This document shows positions 35,206-43,513 of a stretch of 64,000 bases of DNA, piece after piece. Location: NCBI RefSeq assembly GCF_029338395.1, contig NZ_CP119810.1:124001-188000 (forward strand), in the 5' to 3' direction. The position numbers were made by a program, and so were the translations under genes. This DNA comes from Halorussus caseinilyticus (GTDB lineage Archaea; Halobacteriota; Halobacteria; Halobacteriales; Haladaptataceae). The notes under the pieces were generated by a model. That model was not told the DNA's origin. It ran no database searches and saw only the letters and a list, made by a program, of their open reading frames with translations. Numbering within the stretch: the stretch's first letter is position 1; each line of letters starts with the position of its first letter.

Positions 35206-36402
35206 TCACTCGACCAGCACCGCCTCCGCGCGACGACGCGGCGACGGTCCGGACACTCCTTCGGCGTACCCCAGTCGAAAGAGGTGCTGAGACGACCACT
35301 CGGGGCGTCCGAGCAGGTCGGTCAACTCCCGGCGGATGCTCGGCACCTCCAGCGCGGCGCTCATCGGATGCGTCTGTACGCCCAGAACCGTCGCCAGCAG
35401 ACTCGCCCGCTCGAACACCTGTCCGGCGCGAATTTGCGCTCCCCTGCCGTCGGATTTCGTCCGGACCACTGCGACCAGCGGCGCGTTCCGAATCGACGCG
35501 GCGTCCTTGCGCGCCTGCCGTCGGCCGACGTTCAGGTACGTCACGAGGAGTTTCCCCATCTTCGCTCCGGGCCACGAGTCGCCGAACGCGCCCCGGCCAA
35601 TCCACCGGCCGAGTTCCCGGCGATAGGCGGGGTCGGCGAACTGGCGGCGGTCCGCGCGGGCGGTCAGGTCGGCGACGGTCCCGAGTTTCTGGGGGTCGGC
35701 GACGAACTGGAGAGTCACGTCGTCCTCGACACAACTGTCCCGAATCGCCCCGAGGTCCTCGCGCGGAATCGTCCGCTCCTGATACTGTCCGCGGCCGGTC
35801 CGCCGTCGCGGAATCGCCTCGAACAGCCGCGAATCGCGGTGTTGGCTCGCGCTCGCACCCGATTTCCCGCTTCCCGACGCCCGACTCGAATCCCCGTCTC
35901 CCGACGATAGTCGCACCGTCGCGGCGTGATTGCTGTCGCTCCCCGGCAGGTAGCGCACGTCGTGGCCCAACCCGAAGTGTTCGGCCGCGACGAGCAGGTT
36001 CTCCAACGCCGCCCCGAGACTCAGGTAGAGTTCCCGCTTGTCGGGGTCGGCGACCGTGAGCCATCGGTCGGTGTCCGCGAACAGTCGAATCTCGTCGCCC
36101 GAGACGTTGAACAGCCACGGTTGCGTGTTGTGACTCGACGGGGCCAACACCGCGTACCGGACCAGAAACTGGGCCTGTTCGACCGGCGTCCCTTCCTCGG
36201 GAAACGCCGCGGCCGAGACCCGCCACGGTCGCTCGCTCCCGACCCACCGCCGACGGAGCGAGAACTTCCCGAGCGCGTCGATTCCGAGCGCGTCGAGACC
36301 GGTTTTGCCGGGTTGGCTCTCTGCCCGACTCCCGCCTTTCCGGTCTCGCTCGGTCTCTCTTTCCCTCCGTTCGCTCTCGTTCGTCCGCGTCGAATCCCCC
36401 AT
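35206..36402 (-). CDS. Acg-type nitroreductase-like flavoprotein
   Basis: The 398-residue protein resembles the Acg family, which carries two nitroreductase-like halves. The first has RYAVLAPSSHNTQPWLF (FMN-binding) and VADPDKRELYLSLGAALENL; the second has IPRRRTGRGQYQERTI and a final VFERASLLATVLGVQTHPMS and FRLGYAEG. Acg proteins may store FMN rather than reduce nitro compounds. A charged N-terminal stretch of about 60 residues and a Ser/Gly-rich insert near residue 165 are not conserved features. Start at 36402; a later start is possible. Confidence 0.83.
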   Translation of the reverse strand: MGDSTRTNESERRERETERDRKGGSRAESQPGKTGLDALGIDALGKFSLRRRWVGSERPWRVSAAAFPEEGTPVEQAQFLVRYAVLAPSSHNTQPWLFNVSGDEIRLFADTDRWLTVADPDKRELYLSLGAALENLLVAAEHFGLGHDVRYLPGSDSNHAATVRLSSGDGDSSRASGSGKSGASASQHRDSRLFEAIPRRRTGRGQYQERTIPREDLGAIRDSCVEDDVTLQFVADPQKLGTVADLTARADRRQFADPAYRRELGRWIGRGAFGDSWPGAKMGKLLVTYLNVGRRQARKDAASIRNAPLVAVVRTKSDGRGAQIRAGQVFERASLLATVLGVQTHPMSAALEVPSIRRELTDLLGRPEWSSQHLFRLGYAEGVSGPSPRRRAEAVLVE

Positions 36403-36508
36403 GCTTGCTCTGGCACGACAGCGACTGACTTAGTTGTCCGCGTGTCCGAACCGCCCCACGACCCGAGCTTCGCCGAGCGAATTCTCGACTATTCTTCGGG
36501 GATGGAGC

Positions 36509-37288
36509 CTAAACTCGGATGCTCCCCGAGAGGTCTACGATTTCCCGTCGGAGTTTCTTCGGTTCCAGACCGAGGTCCAGCGTGACCGTCACGTCGATGC
36601 CGTCTCCCTCCCCGCCGGTGATGGAGATGGTGTCGCTCTTCCGGTAGGGTTCGGCCGGGAACGCTCCACCCGCCGCGAACGCGCGCCCGGCCTTCTCCTT
36701 CCAGACGGCGACGAGGACGGTAATCGGGAGTTCGTCCGCGGGGAGCGTGAGCGTCTGCTCGCCGATTTTCGGAATCGTGACCCGCTTGGTAATCTCGGGC
36801 GTCGCGTACGTCGCCTCGAACTCGTAGACCACCGTGTTCTTGCCGGGGTTCGGTTTCGGCGACTTCGGGACTACCTCCCGAACGTCGGTGATGCCGTACT
36901 CCTTCACCTCCTTTTTAAACGTCGGCAGGAGGCTCTCGGCTATCCGGTCGGCAGTTGCAAGCCTCGCCGTGAACCCCCGGAGGTCCACGTGACTGGCGAA
37001 GAACGTCGCCAGCGTCCGGTCGAACTGCCCGAGGGTCTTCTTTTTGACCTCCCGCTGGAGGGTCCTGTTCTCGTAGATGCGCGTCCGCTCGTGGGGGACG
37101 ACTCCGGCCTTCTTGGGGTATTTTTTCTTTCGCTTGGCGGTCTGCTTCCAGTCTTTGCGCGCGCGACCGGTTAGTTTCGGCCACTTGACGTTTACCTTCG
37201 AGTCGTCGGCACTCCCCGACGGCGAGTTACAACCCGCGAGGAGGCTCATCCCGCCGACCGTCCCCGCGAGGAAGCGTCTTCGGTTCAC
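36509..37288 (-). CDS. Exported lipoprotein of unknown function
   Basis: The 259-residue protein begins MNRRRFLAGTVGGMSLLAGC, a Tat signal with a lipobox (LAGC), so it should be exported folded and anchored by a lipid at Cys20. After the lipobox the chain is rich in lysine, unusual for a haloarchaeal protein (RARKDWKQTAKRKKKYPKK). No domain is recognised. The gene stands alone. Confidence 0.8.
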   Translation of the reverse strand: MNRRRFLAGTVGGMSLLAGCNSPSGSADDSKVNVKWPKLTGRARKDWKQTAKRKKKYPKKAGVVPHERTRIYENRTLQREVKKKTLGQFDRTLATFFASHVDLRGFTARLATADRIAESLLPTFKKEVKEYGITDVREVVPKSPKPNPGKNTVVYEFEATYATPEITKRVTIPKIGEQTLTLPADELPITVLVAVWKEKAGRAFAAGGAFPAEPYRKSDTISITGGEGDGIDVTVTLDLGLEPKKLRREIVDLSGSIRV

Positions 37289-37388
37289 GAGGTGTGGTCT
37301 CGATAGCAGTCAGATAAATCATGTGATTGGGGTGCGGAACGAACTGCTTTCCTCGCGGGAAGGAAGCGACGTTCTTTCGCCCGCCCGC

Positions 37389-37413
37389 GAGGGCGCGCCG
37401 TCGGCGCGCCCTC
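37389..37413 (-). terminator. Perfect 11-bp hairpin next to the HD-gene stop
   Basis: The arms GAGGGCGCGCC and GGCGCGCCCTC pair exactly around a three-base loop, starting three bases beyond the stop of the minus-strand HD gene. It is well placed for a terminator. Confidence 0.6.
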
Positions 37414-37416
37414 CCC

Positions 37417-38019
37417 TCAGTCGGTCGTCTGACTGTACTCGTCCACCCACTCTTTCAGGGTGATGCCCATCGCCGACTGGGTGATGGCGTTTGAACTCGC
37501 GGAGTTGGCGCTCTTGACCAACTCGGCTTCCAGCGTTCGCTTGGGCACCTCGCCGAGGAAGTGGGGAATCGCCCGCTGGACCGCGAGCGGACACCCGACT
37601 TCGTGGGCCAGCGCGTACCCCGAGATGGAGTGGGGCACTTCCTCGGTGGCGTACCTCGGGTCGGGGTCGAGCAGTTTCTCGTCGTCCACGTGGTCTACGT
37701 ACTCGTAGCACTTGCCCACGTCGTGGAGCAGGCACGCGGCCCGAATCACGTCGAAGTCGGGGTCCGCGCCGTGGAAGTCTCGCTGTTCCTCGGCGGACTT
37801 GACCGCGATGCGCGTGACTCCCCGGACGTGTTCGACGTTCGTGACTTCGTGGATGTTCCACGCGTAGGGGATGTCGAACACGTCCTTCCACCCGCCGCGT
37901 TCGAGACCGAGCGTCCACGCCGCCACGACCTGCTCGCGCAACTGCTCGTCTTCGATGTCGCCGATTTCCGGAAACGCGTCTCGAACCTGCGCCTCGTAGT
38001 CGGGCGTCTCGTCGCTCAT
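37417..38019 (-). CDS. HD-domain phosphohydrolase
   Basis: The 200-residue protein has the HD motif: His64 (NVEHVRGVTR), His99-Asp100 (CLLHDVGKCYEYVDH) and a later Asp/His region (EVPHSISGYALA; QRAIPHFLGE). HD proteins hydrolyse phosphate esters of nucleotides or cyclic nucleotides with bound metal. The substrate is not evident. The start ATG at 38019 is the only reasonable one. The divergent gene encodes a DsrE-like protein. Confidence 0.87.
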   Translation of the reverse strand: MSDETPDYEAQVRDAFPEIGDIEDEQLREQVVAAWTLGLERGGWKDVFDIPYAWNIHEVTNVEHVRGVTRIAVKSAEEQRDFHGADPDFDVIRAACLLHDVGKCYEYVDHVDDEKLLDPDPRYATEEVPHSISGYALAHEVGCPLAVQRAIPHFLGEVPKRTLEAELVKSANSASSNAITQSAMGITLKEWVDEYSQTTD

Positions 38020-38116
38020 AGTTCGGAAATCCGTCGGGTGGACCGTAAGGGTTCGTGTTCGTCGGTTCGCAGTGGGCCAGCAAGAACTTGCCCGTCAAGC
38101 CCGACCTACACACGCT

Positions 38117-38455
38117 ATGCGAACCACATTCCACCTCACGAGCGGCGACGAGGACCACCAGAAGACAGTTCTCACCATCGCGGAGAACCTCTCGAAGGAC
38201 GAGACCGTCGAGATGGACGACATCGCTGTCGTCGCGCAGGCCGAGGGCATCGACCCCCTCACACAGGGCGGTACACACAGTGATACGGTGGCCTCCCTTC
38301 TCGACGCGGGCCTCTCGTTCAAGGCCTGTAGCAACACGCTCGACACGATGGACCTCGCGGAGGGTGACCTCGTGGAGGGCGTAGAGAAGGTCTCGTCGGG
38401 CGCTGGCGAGTTGACCCGGTTGCAGGAGGACGGCTACGCCTACGTCCGGCCGTAG
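38117..38455 (+). CDS. DsrE/DsrF-like protein
   Basis: The 112-residue product has the DsrE pattern: FHLTSGDEDHQKTVLTIAEN at the start, MDDIAVVAQAEGIDPL, VASLLDAGLSFKACSNTLDT with a single cysteine, and a final GAGELTRLQEDGYAYVRP. DsrE-fold proteins carry sulfur on a cysteine in tRNA thiolation or sulfur oxidation; here partners are absent, so the role is open. ATG 38117 is chosen because upstream codons are arginine-rich and lack similarity. Confidence 0.82.
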   Translation: MRTTFHLTSGDEDHQKTVLTIAENLSKDETVEMDDIAVVAQAEGIDPLTQGGTHSDTVASLLDAGLSFKACSNTLDTMDLAEGDLVEGVEKVSSGAGELTRLQEDGYAYVRP

Positions 38456-38486
38456 GTTCGTCCATCGCCGAGCGCAATCGACTCGG

Positions 38487-38963
38487 CTACCCCTGCGTGG
38501 TCCCGCACTCGGTGCAGGTCAACTCGAAGTTTCCGCCGACGAATCCCACGTCTTGGGTCCTCTCCTCGTCGCACTCGGGGCAGTAAGCCCGCGACTGGAG
38601 TTCGTCCCAGTCGTGGGTCGCGCCGGGCGCGCCGAGCGCCCACCCTTCGACGGTCTCCTCGCCGTCGTTGTACCCCTTCTGGAACTCGCCGGGCGGGAAC
38701 CGGACGAGTTCGCCCGCGTCCACGACGACCTCCTCGCGGTCGATTCCCACCTCGAAGGTGGCGGTCCCCGTCTCGACGTAGAACACCTCTTCTTGGTCGT
38801 GGTGGGTGTGTAGACTGCCGGAGAACGACTCTCCCGCTTCGAGTTCGAAGTAGTTCATCGCGAAGTGGTCCGTACCGAGCGCACGCGACACCGGCTTTCG
38901 GACGCTGTGTACCTTCATCGGGTTCCGCTCGTTGTCCACTGCGTCGATGGCGACTTTCTCCAT
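38487..38963 (-). CDS. Cupin with C-terminal zinc ribbon
   Basis: The 158-residue protein has a cupin barrel with metal-ligand motif LHTHHDQEEVFYVETG and second motif FPPGEFQKGYND, followed by a zinc ribbon with CPEC and CTEC. It may be a metal-dependent isomerase, dioxygenase or ligand-binding protein; haloarchaea have many with this architecture. It is transcribed alone on the minus strand. Confidence 0.85.
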   Translation of the reverse strand: MEKVAIDAVDNERNPMKVHSVRKPVSRALGTDHFAMNYFELEAGESFSGSLHTHHDQEEVFYVETGTATFEVGIDREEVVVDAGELVRFPPGEFQKGYNDGEETVEGWALGAPGATHDWDELQSRAYCPECDEERTQDVGFVGGNFELTCTECGTTQG

Positions 38964-39083
38964 GCCCGGTCGTTGGAACTACTGAACTAAGGGATTGGTG
39001 TTTGGGAGGAATCTCTCGTCGCTTCCTCGTAGACGACGCGGCCGCCGTTTTCGGAAAGCCCTCTCATGGATTGCTGAACCGCG

Positions 39084-39117
39084 TATCTGACGCGCGCAGG
39101 ACTGCGCGCGTCAGATA
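39084..39117 (-). terminator. Perfect 15-bp hairpin after the epimerase gene
   Basis: The arms TATCTGACGCGCGCA and TGCGCGCGTCAGATA are exact complements around GGAC. It lies 65 bases beyond the stop of the minus-strand epimerase gene. Confidence 0.6.
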
Positions 39118-39181
39118 GAGAATCGGAGTCCCTTGACGGGTCGGCAGTCACGCAAAAATCGAGGTCGCTCGCGCAACCGGA

Positions 39182-40150
39182 CTACTCCAGCGGGTCCAGA
39201 CCTTCCTCGGCCCGAAGCGCCTCGATGTACTCGCGGAAGCCGGTTTCGAGGTCGTACTCGGGGTCGTAGCCAAGGTCTTCCTGCGCGTCGGTCATGTCGA
39301 GCTTCTGGGTCCACGGGAGTTCGCCCTCGTCGCTGACTTCGATGTCGGCGTCGGGCATAATCGAGCGGACTGCTTCGGCGGCCTCCCGAATCGTTGCGAC
39401 TTCTCCCCGGACGTTGTAGATGCGCTGGCTCAGGTCCTCCTCGGGTGCGAACGCGGCCTTCCGGAAGGCTTGGGCGATGTCCTTGACGTACTGCCAGTCG
39501 ATAACTTGGTCGCCGTACTCGACCGAGAACGACTCGCCGACCGCGGGCTTTTCCACGATGTTGGCGAGGAACGCCGACCCGCCGGTCTCGCGGTAGGGTC
39601 CGTAGGCGACGGTCGGGCGCAGACCGACGTGGCTCAGGTCGTGGTCCTCGAAGTAGACCTTCGCCTGATGCTCGTTGTACTCCTTGGTCGCGCCGTAGAG
39701 CGTGTCGGGGTAGACCAAATCCTCCTCGTCCACCCAGTCGTCCTCGTAGTTCGCGGGAGGGGCGTAGACGGCCGCGGAGGACGCCCACGCCACGCGCTCC
39801 ACTTGGTCGTCGAGGGTCCGGGCCGCCTCGAAGACGTTGTTCGTGCCCATCACGTTGACCTCGGCCGCGCCGCGGGGGTTGTCCCGCGCGAGGTTCGTCA
39901 GGAGCGCGGCGAGGTGGACGATGCGCGTCGCGCCCGACTCCTTGACCGCCCGGACGACGCTGGTCGGGTCGGTGATGTCGCCGCGGACGACCTCCACGTC
40001 GTCGGCGACGCCGAGTTTCTCCAGAATCCCGGTGTCGGTCGAGAGGTCGTAGGCCACTACGTCGTGGCCCGCTTCCACGAGGTCCTGTGCGACGTACGAC
40101 CCGATGAAGCCGGTTCCGCCAGTGACGAGTACGGTCTCTGAGTCTGCCAT
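39182..40150 (-). CDS. NAD-dependent epimerase/dehydratase
   Basis: The 322-residue extended short-chain dehydrogenase has the nucleotide motif VTGGTGFIGSYVAQ, a catalytic serine region AWASSAAVY and YxxxK as YGATKEYNEHQAK. It resembles UDP-glucose 4-epimerase-type proteins; the sugar substrate is unknown. The start ATG at 40150 (MADSETVLVTGG) is well defined; the frame is open further upstream but without similarity. The minus-strand hairpin at 39.1 kb follows it. Confidence 0.9.
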   Translation of the reverse strand: MADSETVLVTGGTGFIGSYVAQDLVEAGHDVVAYDLSTDTGILEKLGVADDVEVVRGDITDPTSVVRAVKESGATRIVHLAALLTNLARDNPRGAAEVNVMGTNNVFEAARTLDDQVERVAWASSAAVYAPPANYEDDWVDEEDLVYPDTLYGATKEYNEHQAKVYFEDHDLSHVGLRPTVAYGPYRETGGSAFLANIVEKPAVGESFSVEYGDQVIDWQYVKDIAQAFRKAAFAPEEDLSQRIYNVRGEVATIREAAEAVRSIMPDADIEVSDEGELPWTQKLDMTDAQEDLGYDPEYDLETGFREYIEALRAEEGLDPLE

Positions 40151-40282
40151 CGCTCGCAAATCTGTCCGGCACCGTAAAAAAAGTGCCACAACCGACGCGC
40201 CGCCGGTCGCCCTCCGAGGCGTTCCCCGGACCGCGAGCGCAGGATACTTCCCTCCACCCCCACCATTCCGAACCGAAACACC

Positions 40283-41638
40283 GTGCGACTCCCTGCCGTC
40301 CCCGGACGCGACTCGCTCCCCGACCTCTCGCGCGAGACCCTGCTCGTCGTCGCCCTCGTCGGCGGCGCGGAGTTCGTCAACCACACGTATCTGGTCCTCT
40401 TCCCGCCGATTCTGGGCGTCCTCTCGAATGACTTCGGCGTCTCGCTCGCCACGCTCGGGATTGCGATGGGCGTGCAGGGCGCGGCCAACACCGTCTTCCA
40501 ACTCCCCTTCGGCTACCTCGCGGACAACTACGACCGCAGGCTTGCGCTCGGTCTCTCGCTCGGCCTGAGTACCGCGAGCGTCTTTCTGGTCGCCTTCGCG
40601 CCCACCTTCGAGGTCCTGCTGGTCGGCCAAGCCCTGCTCGGAATCGGCATCGCGGGCCACCACCCCGCGCACTTCCCCCTGCTCGCGGACGCCACGCCCG
40701 AACACCTCCGCGCGCGGGCCTTCAGCGTCCGGGGGTTTCTGGGGAGCCTCGGGTTCGGCTTCCCGCCGGTCTTCTTCGCGGCCGTTCTCGGGTTCCGGGG
40801 GTTGACGTGGCGCGGCGCGATTGCGCTCGTCGGCGCGTTCGGCGCGCTCTACGCCCTTTTCACCCTGTTCGCCTTCCAGCGATGGGTCGGCGAGGACGTG
40901 ACCGCGCCCGAAACCGGGTCGGCGGGGTCCGCGTCGGCCTCGGCCGACGCGGACGACCCGAGTTCGGCCGACGACGCCGCGGCGTCGTCGGCCGATTCGT
41001 CGGCGTCCCGTCTCGCGGGCGTCCGCCGGGAACTCCGGGCCGTCCTCGCCTCGCCGGGCGTCCTCGCGCTCGCACTGCTCGCGCTCGTCGCCTCGACGGC
41101 GAGTTGGGGTCTCACGTCCTACGCGGTGGTCCTGCTCCGGCAGGGGTACGGACTGGCGTTAGACGCCGCGAACCTCACGCTCTCGGCGATGTTCGTCGTG
41201 GGCGCGCTCGCCGTGCTGGTCGGCGGGGACCTCTCGGACCGCTTCTCGCCCGGCCCGCTCATCGTCGGAAGTTACGCCGCCGTCGTCGTCTTCGTCGGCC
41301 TGCTCGCTTCGACGGCGATTCCGGCGCTCGCCGCCGTCGCGTGCCTGCTCGTGGTCGGGGGCACGCGGGCGCTCGCGGGACCCGCCCGGTCGAAACTCGC
41401 AGACGGTCTCTCGGCGCGGTCGGACCTCGGCCGGACGTTCGCCGTCGTCACCGTCGGAACCATGACCGGGAGCGCGCTCGCGCCGCCGCTGTTCGGCGCG
41501 CTCATCGAGCGCTCGGGGCTTCGGGTCGCGTTCGCCGCCATCGCCGGAATCTCGGCGCTGGCGGTTCTCGTTACCCTGTTCGTCCTCTACCGGCAGGGGA
41601 CCGGCCGGAGCGCGCGAGCGGGCGTCGAGGCGGAGTAA
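40283..41638 (+). CDS. MFS transporter with Ser/Ala/Asp-rich central loop
   Basis: The 451-residue protein starts at GTG 40283 and has about twelve hydrophobic helices. The MFS signature is GYLADNYDRRLALG between helices 2 and 3. The central cytoplasmic loop (around residues 208-245) is a long acidic Ser/Ala/Asp-rich segment, a typical haloarchaeal insert. Helix 5 contains GIGIAGHHPAHFPLLAD, as in fosmidomycin-resistance-type MFS proteins. It likely exports a small compound. Confidence 0.9.
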   Translation: MRLPAVPGRDSLPDLSRETLLVVALVGGAEFVNHTYLVLFPPILGVLSNDFGVSLATLGIAMGVQGAANTVFQLPFGYLADNYDRRLALGLSLGLSTASVFLVAFAPTFEVLLVGQALLGIGIAGHHPAHFPLLADATPEHLRARAFSVRGFLGSLGFGFPPVFFAAVLGFRGLTWRGAIALVGAFGALYALFTLFAFQRWVGEDVTAPETGSAGSASASADADDPSSADDAAASSADSSASRLAGVRRELRAVLASPGVLALALLALVASTASWGLTSYAVVLLRQGYGLALDAANLTLSAMFVVGALAVLVGGDLSDRFSPGPLIVGSYAAVVVFVGLLASTAIPALAAVACLLVVGGTRALAGPARSKLADGLSARSDLGRTFAVVTVGTMTGSALAPPLFGALIERSGLRVAFAAIAGISALAVLVTLFVLYRQGTGRSARAGVEAE

Positions 41639-41647
41639 CTGCGTTCG

Positions 41648-42886
41648 CTACCGCTCGTCGTACCGAATCGGGAGCGACTCGACGCCGTAGACGAACGAAC
41701 TCCGAGTCGGTCGAAGGTCGTCGTCCGCGACTCGAATCTCCTCGGTGCGGTCGAGAAGCCCCGTGAGCGCGATTTCGGCTTCGAGACGCGCCAGCGGTGC
41801 GCCCAGACAGTAGTGGGTGCCGTGGCCGAACCCGAGTTGCTGTGTCGGCGACCGGTCGGGGCGGAACTCGTCGGCGGCGTCGAACTGGCGTCCGTCACGG
41901 TTTGCCGACCCGAGCCAGACGATGATTCGGTCGCCCTCCTCTATGGTTTCGCCGCGTAGCTCCACGTCCTCGGCCGCGATGCGGGTCATCGCCTGCACGG
42001 GCGACCGGTAGCGCAGGACTTCCTCCAGTGCGGTCGTGAGTCCTCGCTCGTCGCCGCGGAGTCGGTCGAACAGGTCCCCTCCGGCGTCGGCGAAACACCG
42101 GACCGCGTTGGCAATCAGGTTCGTCGTCGTGATGTTGCCCGCGACGAGCAACAGGATGCACATCCCGAGCGCCTCCTCTCGGGAGAGTCGGCTTCCGTCG
42201 CTCAGTTCCGCCGTGACGATTCGGGACAGCAGGTCGTCTCGGGGGTTCTCCCGGCGGTCCGCTATCATCTCCACGAAGTACTGGGCCATCTCCATCTGGG
42301 CCTGCTGTTGGCGTTCGAGGAACGCCTCGCTCGCGTCGTCGTCGCTCGCGGCCGCGACGAGGGTGTCCGACCACTCCTTGAACCGGTCGCGTTCGTCGGC
42401 CGGAACGCCCAGTAACTCGGCGATGACCGTCACCGGGAAGGGGTACGCGAGGTCGGAGACGACTTCCATCTCGTCGCCTCCCTCCGCGACGGCGGTGTCG
42501 AGCAAGTCGTGGGCGAGTTCCCGGAAGTGGGGTTCGCGCTCGCGGAGCGTCCGGGGTCGGAACTGGTCGTCCACGACGCCGCGGAGTTCGTCGTGGCGCG
42601 GCGGGTCCTGAAACAGCATCGTGTCGAAGATGAGACCCTCGCCGGGGTTGTCCGGTTCCACGAAGTCGTTCGCAAGCCGGGGGTTCACCGAGAACGTCGC
42701 GTCGTCGTCCAGAATCCGTTTCACGTCGTCGTAGCGGAACACGTCCCACGACCCCCGGTCGGCGTCGTACCTGACGGGATTCTCCTCGCGCATCTCCCGG
42801 TACCAGTCGAACGGTTCGAGCCACGACTCGCGGCCCTCTAACTCGTCGGGAAACGCCTGCAATCCCTGCGGATTGGCGGAACTCAT
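41648..42886 (-). CDS. Cytochrome P450
   Basis: The 412-residue protein is a class I-like soluble P450. The heme thiolate is Cys360 in FGHGTHYCLGAPLAR; the I-helix reads LLVAGNITTTNLI; the ExxR motif is EEVLRYRSP. It resembles the bacterial CYP107/CYP109-type group found in haloarchaea. The electron partners (ferredoxin and reductase) are not next to it, and the substrate is unknown. The start ATG at 42886 gives the full-length family size. Confidence 0.93.
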   Translation of the reverse strand: MSSANPQGLQAFPDELEGRESWLEPFDWYREMREENPVRYDADRGSWDVFRYDDVKRILDDDATFSVNPRLANDFVEPDNPGEGLIFDTMLFQDPPRHDELRGVVDDQFRPRTLREREPHFRELAHDLLDTAVAEGGDEMEVVSDLAYPFPVTVIAELLGVPADERDRFKEWSDTLVAAASDDDASEAFLERQQQAQMEMAQYFVEMIADRRENPRDDLLSRIVTAELSDGSRLSREEALGMCILLLVAGNITTTNLIANAVRCFADAGGDLFDRLRGDERGLTTALEEVLRYRSPVQAMTRIAAEDVELRGETIEEGDRIIVWLGSANRDGRQFDAADEFRPDRSPTQQLGFGHGTHYCLGAPLARLEAEIALTGLLDRTEEIRVADDDLRPTRSSFVYGVESLPIRYDER

Positions 42887-43135
42887 GCCCCCGGTCTACA
42901 CCGTTGCGGTGCTAAACTGTCCGGATTGGTCGGCTATCCGGACTGGTCGGCACGGCGAGGATTTCGGAGACCGGTCGCGTTTCACGGCCGTTCCGGATGG
43001 CGCTCGGGACCGCTTCCCGAAACCGTGCATCGTCGGCAAAGAAACATAAATATTGCTTTTAGAATTCTATTTATTTGTCTCGAAATTGGAATTCATTCTC
43101 TCGCCGTCACCCATACGTTCGCCGTCTCCATTTTC

Positions 43136-43256
43136 CGGCGCGCGCGAGCAACGCGCGCGAGGGACGAGCGAACGGAGTGAGCGAGGAGGTTGGGGAGGTG
43201 TGAGGTTTCGGTGGCGGTGCTGTGCAGTTGCGGTATGATTGGCTCAAGCCTGAAGC
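43136..43256 (+). repeat. Dispersed intergenic element, copy D
   Basis: A full copy: GC-rich hairpin block with GCGCGCGAGCAACGCGCGCG, then GGACGAGCGAACGGAGTGAG, GAGGTTGGGGAGGTGTGAGG and the box ATGATTGGCTCAAGCCTGAA. It lies in the 627-base gap between the P450 start and the ThDP-enzyme stop. The left part of the gap (42887-43130) holds only an AT-rich patch near 43040-43090. Confidence 0.8.
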
Positions 43257-43274
43257 GAGTTCCTTCGAAATCGT

Positions 43275-43364
43275 CGCCGTCGCGGTTGCTGTGTCGTGTT
43301 CGGTCGCCGTCGCGGTTGCTGTGTCGTGTTCGGTCGCCGTCGCGGTTGCTGTGTCGTGTTCGGT
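43275..43364 (+). repeat. Three tandem 30-bp units
   Basis: Three identical 30-base units start at 43275, 43305 and 43335, each opening TCGCCGTCGCGGTTGCTGTG. A truncated fourth unit follows, and another TCGCCGTCGCGGTTGC at about 43393 leads into a degenerate CGATTGGCTCCGTCCCGAAG box. The array sits at the tail of element D. The even period of 30 keeps a hydrophobic frame open, but no gene is credible. Confidence 0.75.
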
Positions 43365-43513
43365 CGCCGTCGCTGTCGCAGGTGCATCTAGTCGCCGTCG
43401 CGGTTGCTGTGCGGTCCGATTGGCTCCGTCCCGAAGCGTGCGACTTCCCTGCTCTCCCGACCGCGCGTCTCGGTCGTCTCCCGCCGACTCCGAAAACTCG
43501 GCTTTCGCTCGCG

